Origin: Wolfiporia cocos
Lineage: Eukaryota; Basidiomycota; Agaricomycetes; Polyporales; Phaeolaceae
Reading direction: 5' to 3'
DNA length: 64,000 nucleotides
Assembly: GCA_029448655.1 (NCBI GenBank)
Contig: JACCLO010000001.1
Location: 2,418,001-2,482,000, forward strand
Shown: positions 23,362 through 32,200 of the stretch, one piece after another
Numbering within the stretch: the stretch's first letter is position 1
Layout: every line of letters starts with the position of its first letter
Translations under genes and position numbers: made by a program
Notes under the pieces: generated by a model
What the model was told of the DNA's origin: nothing
Seen by the model: the letters and a program-made list of their open reading frames with translations, nothing else
The model's database searches: none

Positions 23362-24261
23362 GCACTCATATTTTACACAGTATGACATGAACTGACCTAT
23401 GTAGGACTGTTTGCGGCCGTGTGTGGTGTATGACACACACTGGCGGGACCAAGCCCGCCTTCGAAACATACTGGAAAGCCCTGACACATGAACAGCTGCA
23501 TAAACGTACCTGGGGGCCCGGGCGAGGATATCATATTTGTATGTTTTTAGAGCTGTGTATACCTGATTCAGCCTGTATCGGAATAAAATAATGTGAATAT
23601 CTCCCTGTCTGGACATGGTCCTGCCTGTATTGTAGATGGCTCAAGGCTGTTTCAGCCTGTGTTGTAATGGATGGAATTTAAATAAAATTGTGTACAGCTG
23701 TCGTAACATGGATACAGGAGGTTGAGAAATTTTGACAAATCGGTGCAGGCCACCCCAGCCCAAGGCAAGGGGCCACAGTGGCTCAGGCTGTCAGAAACTG
23801 GGTGAGCGAGTCAGGAAAGTTATCTTTTGTCCAGGCTCACACAGGTAAACTCGGCTGTTGGAGCGGCTTGTCTCTCCCTTGACGAGCCTGTCGGCAGCCG
23901 ACCCTAGTTTTCACTGGGCCTGAGCGCTGGTTACAGCACGTGATGTACCAATAAGGCAATCTTAAAGCGCCTAGATACTATGTAAGCTGCCAAATCCCAT
24001 CTTTGAAAATAATATTATTGCCCCAGATTGCTCGGCACGGCGAGAAATGCATTTTGACCAACTTCACTTTTCAATGAAATAACTCAACATTGAGCACATA
24101 TCTGGAGATTCTGCTTTCTGGGGCTTGAGCTATGCAAGCAGAGATATCAATCCTAGCAAATAGTTTGCTTCTGACATTTCTGTGGCTGGCGGAATATACT
24201 CTTCAAATGTCGGCGCTTGTGGCTTACATAAAGGTGCCAGTTCCTGGTGTCACCTATCTTA

Positions 24262-24851
24262 GTAGCTACTGTAAGATGCCGAAAGCTATGAAGGTAGTAT
24301 TAGGCATGTAGGATGGATACCCAAAAATTTAAAAATTATATCCCCGTCTACTGGAAGCTAGAGAAAAATACTCGGGGTCCCGGGTTGAGAAATACTGCCT
24401 GCCAAAAGCTCCCAGAATATACTCATTGCCAGTGGCCTTTGCTTCATCAACCCATCAGAACATAGCAATCAATATCAATTCCCATCTTTCATATTTTACA
24501 AATTATCGAACACCACTATCCAATCCGAGCCTATTGACCAAGCATTCAGATTCAAATACTGACACATGCACAACCTAAGACACACACCGGGGGAAGGGGG
24601 ATCACATGAAAGCGCCTTCCTGGTCTGGGCATCTAAGGCTGAAATGGCCAAGACAAGTCTGAGGTTCACTCAAGACTGTCTGGCGTTTATATATTCCTAC
24701 ACTGTTTGTACATGTTATGGTGTGCGGCCCATAGGGCGTCAGCGCTGAGGTAAGCTACGTGCTACGTGGTGGCCAGTAAGGGCATCAGAGCGCAAGCGCT
24801 GGTATGGCTAGGGGAGTGCTGGATGTCTATGGCAACGTAGCGGGTTAGGCC
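24262..24851. other. Right part of the split repeat, then intergenic sequence
   Basis: 24262-24450 continues the repeat broken at 17122 and aligns inverted with 11980-11780 (GCCGAAAGCTATGAAGGTAG.., CCAGTGGCCTTTGC). From about 24500 to 24851 nothing is recognised. Confidence 0.6.
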
Positions 24852-24856
24852 CGATC

Positions 24857-26059
24857 TGTTACGGGTCGAATACCCGTTCGTATATTCGAGTCGCGAATAT
24901 AGTTTGTTCTTCTGCACGTAGGCACGTTGCCGTGTGCAAGGCAAATACTCGTTAAATGCCTTCGGGTCCTAAGTGAAGTTCTTAGGAGATCGGTTAATAT
25001 CCAATACGTGTTAGAGGATATAATCTGTTCAGGTGCGAGTCTGATAGAATATAAGACTCGCCTAAGTCCGAGAAGTCAGTGTGCACTTCGAGGACTTAGT
25101 CGTTCGATTGCTCGAGTGAAAAATATTGAGCGTAGTTTCCTACGTTTGAGAACGAGTATAAGACTTCTTGTTTATACAACAAGGTCGAGCTGAAGAGCCT
25201 CGACGGTAAGTACATGAGTTTTTATACTACGCTAGGTTTCAGGGGTCAAGTCTGTCCCAGATGCCACAGATACTATCTACGCTATAGTCCCAAACGTTTG
25301 ATAAGTATGGAGTGATATATCTGAGACGATAGATAGGAATGATGGCGGTTGAACGCCATCTGTCAGCTAATAAATGATGAACATGAAACGGTGGCAGGGT
25401 TGGATCTGCCAAAGATGAAACGAGCCCTATAGACTAGTACAACTGGGGATGCGCCCAGTAAGATCACGCGTAGCCAGGGGGGCTGGTTGCGCAACAAGTC
25501 TGACACAGATTTACTGTGACGTACGATACTAACGCCCCGCCTATAACCTAACGTCTAAGGCTAAGACCTAACGTCTTGAAGGGCGACTGGATGGGTGTTG
25601 GTTAACGACCCAAGGTAGACAGTAACTAAGAAGTAGTGTCGACCACCAGTCTAGCACGCAGAGGTTCAGAGTAGAACTGAGGGACTCGCCCCAATGCCGA
25701 TGATAATCGAACTGAGGTAGTAAGACCTCAGCGAGTAGGTTTATATACATGGGGAGACAACGCGCTACTATGTAAGTACTGCCCTAAAGGCATGGGCCGT
25801 GCGCTATCTATCATGTGCCCCAGTATATACCATGTGACCTACTTATCATGTGACCGTATGTCCTGAAAGACGAGTACGCTATATACCGCTACACTACCGG
25901 GCACCAGTCATGTGACTACTAGAACGTGAAGTCCTAGGTTCGAGCCTAGGAGGGGGTAATATATTAAAACATGCCACAAAATCTGTGACAAAGTCCCTGT
26001 ATCGTATTCGCCCTATGGTGAGTTCTGTCGATATTCGAAAAATCAAAATAACCGTAACA
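24857..26059 (-). repeat. E3 3' LTR (708 bp without its insertion)
   Basis: Minus-strand LTR bounded by TGTTACGG and CCGTAACA. Differs from the 5' LTR by about six bases, counted by eye and all within the first 105 bp; several are CpG to TpG or CpA changes. Interrupted at 25501-25990. Confidence 0.92.
25501..25990 (-). mobile_element. Solo LTR of a second family (TGTCACAG type)
   Basis: A 490-bp insertion starting TG and ending CA, with ends TGACACAGATTT and, inverted, TGTCACAGATTT, flanked by AAGTC at 25496-25500 and 25991-25995. Removing it restores the E3 LTR exactly. Related to the 391-bp insertion at 54603-54993 (shared GGCATTGGGGCG and TGCTAGACTGG blocks). TG..CA with 5-bp duplication indicates a solo LTR; the full-length parent is not in this window. 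Confidence 0.85.
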
Positions 26060-26424
26060 TCAGCCCCTCCCTAGGCATTCGTTGGCCTCGACGAATTTTC
26101 CAAGTTCCCCTCTTCAGAGTGCCTCGGCGTCCTGTTCGTTGTAGATGTCGCCGTTCCCGCTGAGGGACGGGGTCATAGGAGTTCGCCATACGAAGTGTTG
26201 GTGGCATTCATTCTGTCGATGACCTGGTTGATTGAGCCCACAAGCTCTGCAAATATAATCGGGGCAGTCGAGGATCCAGTGGTTAGCGGAACCACATTGT
26301 CGACACGGCTGCTCGGGTGAGGGCCTCGCTGGTACCCGTAGGGAAGGGATATCGTGGAGGTATTCGTTATGTTGGTACCTCCAGTGGTGTGCGGCTCGGT
26401 GGAGGTTTTGTGCGGCCCATGTGG
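26060..26424 (-). pseudogene. E3 pol/ORF3 3' end, cut off by E1
   Basis: Homologous to 33940-34285 of E1. In the ORF3 frame it encodes the double zinc knuckle CRQCGSANHWILDC and CRACGLNQPGHRQNEC. Joins in sequence to 43565 once E1 and one copy of TGTGG are removed. Confidence 0.9.
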
Positions 26425-27239
26425 TGTTACGGTTATTTTGATTTTTCGAATATCGACAGAACTCACTACTGGGCGAATACGATACAGGGACTTGTTGCGC
26501 AACCAACTCCCCTGGCTACTCGTGACTCTACTGGGCGCATCCCCAGTTGTACTAGTCTATAGGGCACGTTTCACCTTTGGCAGATCCAACCCTGCCACCG
26601 TTTCATGTTCATCGTTTATTAGCTGATAGATGGCGTTCAACCGCCATCATTCCTATCTATCGTCTCAGGGATATCACTACATACCTATCAAACGTTTGGT
26701 ACTATAGCGTAGATAGTATCGGTGACATCTGGGACAGGCTTGACCCCTAAAACCCGACGTAGTATATAAACTCATGTACTTACTGTCGAGGCTCTTCAGC
26801 TCGACCTTGTTGTATAAACAAGAAGTCTTATACTCGTTCTCAAACGTAGGAAACTACGCTCAGTATTTCTCGCTCGAGCAACCGAACGACTAAGTCCTCG
26901 AAGTGCACACTGACTTCTCGGACTTAGGCGAGTCTTATACTCTATTAGACTCGCACCTGAACAGATTATATCCTCTAACGTGTATTGGATATTATACGAT
27001 CTCCTAGGAACTTCACCTAGGACCTGAAGGCATCTAACGAGCATTTGCCTTGCATACGGCTATACGCCCACGTGCAGAAGAACGATCTATATTCGCGACC
27101 CGAATATACGAACGGGTATTCGACCCGTAACAGAAGGCATCTAACGAGCATTTGCCTTGCATACGGCTATACGCCCACGTGCAGAAGAACGATCTATATT
27201 CGCGACTCGAATATACAAACGGGTATTCGACCCGTAACA
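26425..27239 (+). repeat. E1 5' LTR (815 bp)
   Basis: Bounded by TGTTACGG..CCGTAACA. The last 107 bp (27026-27132) are repeated in tandem (27133-27239), including the CCGTAACA terminus; the 3' LTR has the same duplication, so it pre-dates this insertion. An inverted repeat (GATAGATGGCG..CGCCAT..CTATC near 26624-26662) could form a hairpin. Confidence 0.93.
26763..26808 (+). promoter_or_regulatory. LTR TATA box and presumed RNA start with self-primer sequence
   Basis: TATATAAA at 26763-26770 is followed about 35 nt later by AGCTCGACCTT (26798-26808), at the expected transcription start. This 11-mer is the exact reverse complement of the sequence next to the 5' LTR (27241-27251). The start site is inferred from TATA spacing. 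Confidence 0.65.
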
Positions 27240-27251
27240 GAAGGTCGAGCT
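27240..27251 (+). other. Primer-binding site, Tf1-like self-priming type
   Basis: After the LTR end come one G and then AAGGTCGAGCT, complementary to 26798-26808. It does not begin TGG, so it does not resemble a tRNA 3'-end primer site. The same pair occurs in E2 (35631-35641) and E3. Confidence 0.7.
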
Positions 27252-27285
27252 TATCACACCCTCACCTACCGCGGTGTAAGGGCAC

Positions 27286-29133
27286 ATGATATTTGGACCA
27301 GAATTCCCAGCACGACTGATTGAACTCTTGCCCGAGGACATTCAGGGAGTCTACAGACTCAACCGATACGAGTGGACTGACACCATTGGAGCCTTCCGTA
27401 ACCGCGGAGGAATTGTTGTCATTCCAAGAGAAGATAGGGCATCGAAGTGGGTAGAAGTATACCCCTCCGCAAGAACGACCGCTTGGGAAATAACGCGTGA
27501 AGCGTTCGAACGATTCGGAGAAATCCCTCCGATGTCAACCGCGACGTTGACCGAAAACGAAACCGAAACCATCAACAGAACCTTCGATGCCGATGGAAAT
27601 ACGAATCAGCCTTCGGGCGCCACAGGAATGGCAGGAATTGAGCGCATCGGAGATGATGGGAGAAATCCTGGAAACTTTACAGGAACAGATAACAGCCAGA
27701 CCGGAGGACAGGACCCTCCAGGATTTATATCTGCTTTTACGCAGAGTGGGATTGGGCCTATGGCTGGAGGAACAAACCTCTTTGGAAACCCCCCACAGAA
27801 CGCACCCGGAATGGGTAGCGGAGGAGATCCGTCTTGGACTAGCCCAAGCGGAGGAATGGGAACGACAAACCCAGGAACATGGCCTTCAGGCCTATTTGGA
27901 CGAACCTCCGCAGGTACAAGCGGAGGAGGACTGGGAGGAAACTTCGGACTCGGAGGAGGGAATCCCCCCCCTCCTGGAGGACTCGGAGGAGGAACCCCCA
28001 CGAACCCCGGAGGAGGAAACCCTGGAGGGAACCCAGGGAACCCCGGAGGAAACCCAGGAAACCCGGGTGGAGGATACCCGGGAGGAGGAGGACCCCCAGG
28101 AGGCCCTCCACCACCGAATGCGCCGCAGCCCCAACCTCCGGCGCCGAACCCGTACTACCGACCCCCAATGATAAAGATCAATCCCCCAGACGTATTCGAC
28201 GGGGAACGATCCGACATGCAGAACTTCATAAACCAGTGCAATTCCTGGTTTACGATGTACGAAACATCATTCCAGAACGACGTTCAGAGAGTGATCTTTA
28301 TCCTCTCTTATATTTCGAACAAGGGGAAAACGGGCCAATGGAAACAGAATTATCACCGGGTTTATACGAACCCCCAGACGAAACGATTCTTCCCGCCTAG
28401 TCTTGCACAATTTGATGCAGACTTCCAGAAAGCCTTCGGAGCCATCAAAGAGGTACAGAAAGCGCGGAAGAAAATCCTGGACGTAACCCAGGACAGAAAG
28501 GACATCGATGATTATATCACCGAGTTCAATAACTTGGCCGGGAAGGCCCAGTACGATCAATACAGCGCGGACGGAAACGCGTTGCTCATAACCCTCTTCG
28601 AGAAAGGGTTACCCGAACATACGACCCGATACATCATCGGCGTTCGACCGCTACCAGCGACCATCGACGAATGGCAGTCCGCTGCCTCGTACTATGAAAA
28701 TACGTACAAGATATTCTTGAAACGGGACAAACCAATTGTCAAGAAAAAGGCTTGGCAAGCCTCGAACCAGAATAACAGACGCACTAGTGCTCCGCAGACA
28801 ACCGCACCGAAAGATCCAAATGCGATGGATGTAGATCGAATGACCACCCAGGAAAGGGACGATCACATCAAGAAGGGAAAATGCTTCACCTGTCATCAGC
28901 CAGGACATATGTCACGAGACTGCCTGAAGAAGCCAAGGAAGCCAGCCCGCCCTAGGCGGACTACTCGAAAAACCGAAGAAGAAGAAGCCGAGCAAGAAGC
29001 TCGCATTGAAGAAGTCTCTGAAGAAGAGACTGAATACATCACCGCTAACAGAGCGGTCACAGCAATTAGGGCCCTGAAAGCCAAGAACCCCGAGCTCCTA
29101 GCACGGCTCGTAGAAGAACAGGATTTTGCCTAG
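27286..29133 (+). CDS. E1 Gag
   Basis: 615-residue structural protein that would form the virus-like particle and bind element RNA. N-terminal module of about 100 residues ([18 protein letters not shown]..); a long Gly/Pro/Asn-rich linker (about residues 180-285, many GGNPG units); a capsid-like region of about 300-490 ([54 protein letters not shown]) as in Ty3-type Gag; then zinc knuckle [14 protein letters not shown] near residue 530 and a basic plus acidic tail. The ATG lies 47 nt inside the 5' LTR border. The stop TAG (29131-29133) is in a different frame from pol. All three copies in the window retain this ORF at 614-615 residues. Confidence 0.93.
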   Translation: MIFGPEFPARLIELLPEDIQGVYRLNRYEWTDTIGAFRNRGGIVVIPREDRASKWVEVYPSARTTAWEITREAFERFGEIPPMSTATLTENETETINRTFDADGNTNQPSGATGMAGIERIGDDGRNPGNFTGTDNSQTGGQDPPGFISAFTQSGIGPMAGGTNLFGNPPQNAPGMGSGGDPSWTSPSGGMGTTNPGTWPSGLFGRTSAGTSGGGLGGNFGLGGGNPPPPGGLGGGTPTNPGGGNPGGNPGNPGGNPGNPGGGYPGGGGPPGGPPPPNAPQPQPPAPNPYYRPPMIKINPPDVFDGERSDMQNFINQCNSWFTMYETSFQNDVQRVIFILSYISNKGKTGQWKQNYHRVYTNPQTKRFFPPSLAQFDADFQKAFGAIKEVQKARKKILDVTQDRKDIDDYITEFNNLAGKAQYDQYSADGNALLITLFEKGLPEHTTRYIIGVRPLPATIDEWQSAASYYENTYKIFLKRDKPIVKKKAWQASNQNNRRTSAPQTTAPKDPNAMDVDRMTTQERDDHIKKGKCFTCHQPGHMSRDCLKKPRKPARPRRTTRKTEEEEAEQEARIEEVSEEETEYITANRAVTAIRALKAKNPELLARLVEEQDFA

Positions 29134-29222
29134 GAGGGAAGCCCACGGTCTTACCCTCCGAGAAAGCAGCGCATGTAATTACCTCGTTCGAGAAGAATCG
29201 ATCCCTCTTCATCCCGGTAATC

Positions 29223-32200
29223 ATGACGCTGGCAAAACCCGTGAAGTGCAATGCACTAATCGACTCAGGAGCAATGTCGAACCTAATCCACAGCAGAGTG
29301 GTAGAAAAATACAAGGTGCCCACACAACCCTTGAAGAACCCGATCATCGTCAAAAATGTTGACGGAACAGAAAACAAAGATGGGCGAATAGACCGAGAAG
29401 CCACCATACTACTACGATATCCGAAGACCCAGAAAACGCGAAAAGTCCGATTCCTGGTAGGATCAATCGGAACGGAAAATATGATTCTAGGGTATGGATG
29501 GCTAAAAGACGAAAACCCCACAATCGACTGGAAGGACCAAACAGTCGATGTACGATCGATACTAGGGGCAGAAGAAAAGAAACAGGAAGCCACGATCCGA
29601 ATGGATACGGTGGAGATGGTAGTTGCCCCAGAAGGAAAAATTCCAACAAGGGGGACCCAAGAAGCTGCAGGGTATGACCTTTACGCCGCAGAAGAAACCG
29701 AGATTCCCGCCGGAGGATGGAAACTCATCTCCACAGGAGTAAAAATGAAGATCCCAAAGGGATCGTATGGAAGGCTGGCCGGACGATCAGGCAACACCCT
29801 CAGACACGGATTGGTGGTACAAGCCGGAATCATAGACTCGGACTACCGAGGAGACGTCGGAGCCATCGTCTTCAACTACTCAGGCAAAGCGCATAGGATT
29901 ATCCCGGGCATGCGAATAGCCCAGATAATTTTCGAACGACACCTCACCCCCGACATCTTAGAAGTCGAAGACCTAGACGAAACAGAACGAGGGGAGAAAG
30001 GGTTCGGATCCACGGACCAGCCAGAAGAAACAGCGCAGCGGCTCTATACTCCCGAAGAATACGAAGCGATCCGACGCTTCGCAAAAGATAACCCTAGAAT
30101 CATAGGAAAGAAAGGGGAGACGCGAAAGAAGTTCCGAACAAAGATACAAATCATCAACGCTGTCAGGAAAGCGCTGACGAAATCCCAGGAATTCGCACAA
30201 AAAACCCCCGAACCAGAACGAACGATTGAAGAGATGGTCCCGAAACACCTACTGGACTTCGCCAAGGTGTTCAGTAAGGAATCCGCAGCAGCGTTTCCCC
30301 CATCGAGACCATGGGACCACGCAATCGAATTAAAACCCGATTTTGTGCCGAAAGACTGCAAAGTCTATGCACTCTCGCCTAAAGAGCAACAGGCGCTGGA
30401 CGAATTCCTAAAAGAAAACTTGGCCAAGGGATTCATAGTCCCTTCAAAATCCCCGATGGCGTCACCATTCTTTTTCGTCCCAAAGAAAGACAGCGGCCTA
30501 CGACCCTGTCAAGACTATCGATATCTGAACGAAGGGACGATAAAGAACGTTTATCCCTTGCCACTGATCTCAGAGCTCCTGGAAAAGCTAAAAGGAGCAA
30601 AGATCTTTACAAAAATGGACCTTAGAGCGGGATACAACAACGTGCGAATCAAAAAGGGAGACAAATGGAAAGCGGCCTTCAAAACGAACCGAGGGTTGTA
30701 CGAGCCCACGGTTATGTTTTTCGGATTGTGCAATGCACCCGGGACCTTTCAGGCAATGATGAACGAAATCCTGAAAGAAGAAATCCTCGAAGGATGGGTG
30801 CTTGTTTATATGGACGACATCCTCATTTTCTCAGAAAACGAGAAAATACACAAAGAACGGGAGCGGCGGATCCTTCAGAGATTGGTGGATAACCACCTCT
30901 TTGTGAAACCCGAGAAATGCGCCTTCGGTGTCGACAGAGTCGAATTTCTAGGACTAGTCATCACCCCAGGAAATATCCAGATGGACCCAGCGAAACTCAA
31001 TGGGATTAAGGAGTGGCCGACTCCCCGAAATCTCAAAGAAGTCAGATCCTTCCTAGGATTTGCGAACTTCTATCGGAAATTTATCGATCACTACTCTACG
31101 CATGCCCGACCCTTGGTAGACCTCACGAAAACGGTCACAGGGACAGGGTTCCAATGGACGGAGAAAGAACAGAAAGCATTCGAATTCATGAAGAAAGCAT
31201 TCACGACGGCGCCCGCACTAGGAACACCAGATAAGGAGAAACCGTTCATCCTCGAAACAGATGCATCTCAGTTCGCCACAGGAGCGGTACTGAAACAGAT
31301 AGATGAAACAGGGAGCGAACGGCCGGTGGGATATCTCTCACAATCCCTGACACCAACAGAACGGAACTACGAAATCTACGATCGCGAACTACTCGGGATA
31401 GTCCGAGCATTAGAAGAATGGCGGCACCTATTGGAAGGAGCACCGCATCGGATCTTGATCCGAAGTGATCATCAGAACCTGACGTACTGGAGAAGCGCAC
31501 AGCGCCTAAATCGGCGACAAGCGAGATGGCATCTATTCCTTTTGCAATTTGACCTGAAATTGCAGCACGTCCCTGGAAGGAAACTAGTCATGGCCGACAC
31601 GCTTTCCAGGTTGTACCACCTGGACGAAAGCAATGAAGACAACGAGGGAATCACCATGATTCCAGACGAACTCGTCGTCCACGCAATCCAGATCCCGATC
31701 ATCGATCGAATCAAGAACGCCAACGATCGAGATGAATCTGCGGAACAGGCGATCCGCGCTCTAGGGGGCACAGGCGAATTCCCCGCGAGAACCACCACAG
31801 ATGAATGGCAACAAACGGATGGAATACTGCTCTACAGGGGCAGGATGTACGTGCCGAAGGATGAGGGCCTTCGACGGGACGTCATCTCGAAATACCACGA
31901 CACGATCCTGGCCGGACACCCTGGGATCTGGAGTACAACAGTACAGGTTACGACCCACTTTTGGTGGCCTGACATGAGAACAATGATAGCGGAATACGTC
32001 CGGGGCTGTGCAATTTGTCAACAGATGAAACCTGATAGGAATCCGCTGAAACCCCCTTTGCAACCAATACCGACACGGGAAGACGCCCTCCCCTTCTCAC
32101 AGTGTTCGGTCGATTTTGTTACCGACCTGCCAAGAGTCGGAAAGTATGACTCCATGATGGTGATTGTCGACCATGGCCTATCCAAGGCCATCTCTCTCAC

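Larger units (their letters stand above)
20944..23918 (+). mobile_element. CCCAGTGAAAAC-ended element, 7-bp target duplication, carries one gene
   Basis: Ends CCCAGTGAAAACTATGGTC and, inverted, CCCAGTGAAAACTAGGGTC; perfect direct repeat CCTGAGC at 20937-20943 and 23919-23925. Subterminal regions (20960-21080 and 23740-23900) are rich in GAGCC/GGCTC and CTGAGC motifs on both strands, as often seen in hAT elements; the 7-bp duplication is one short of the usual hAT 8 bp. It carries the gene at 21252-23361 and no recognisable transposase, so it is either non-autonomous with cargo or of a kind I do not recognise. Confidence 0.75.
20699..24259. mobile_element. TA-flanked MITE (train element 3), split by another element
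   Basis: Inverted ends of about 40 bp: AGATAGGCGACATAAGGAAC.. at left and AGATAGGTGACACCAGGAAC.. inverted at right, both continuing GGCACCTTTATGTAAGC. Flanked by TA at 20697-20698 and 24260-24261. After removing the insertion at 20944-23918 and one copy of its target duplication only about 0.58 kb remains, with no coding capacity. Confidence 0.8.

Noticed and set aside
22716..23369. Minus-strand ORFs of about 215 codons rich in Cys, Ser and Pro
   Set aside because: Antisense of the coding minisatellite; open frames follow from repeat units that are multiples of three.
28267..28560. Antisense ORFs over gag and pol (also 29066-29593, 30044-30361 and equivalents in E2 and E3)
   Set aside because: Shadows of real coding frames; no start or motif of their own and no conservation beyond that forced by gag and pol.
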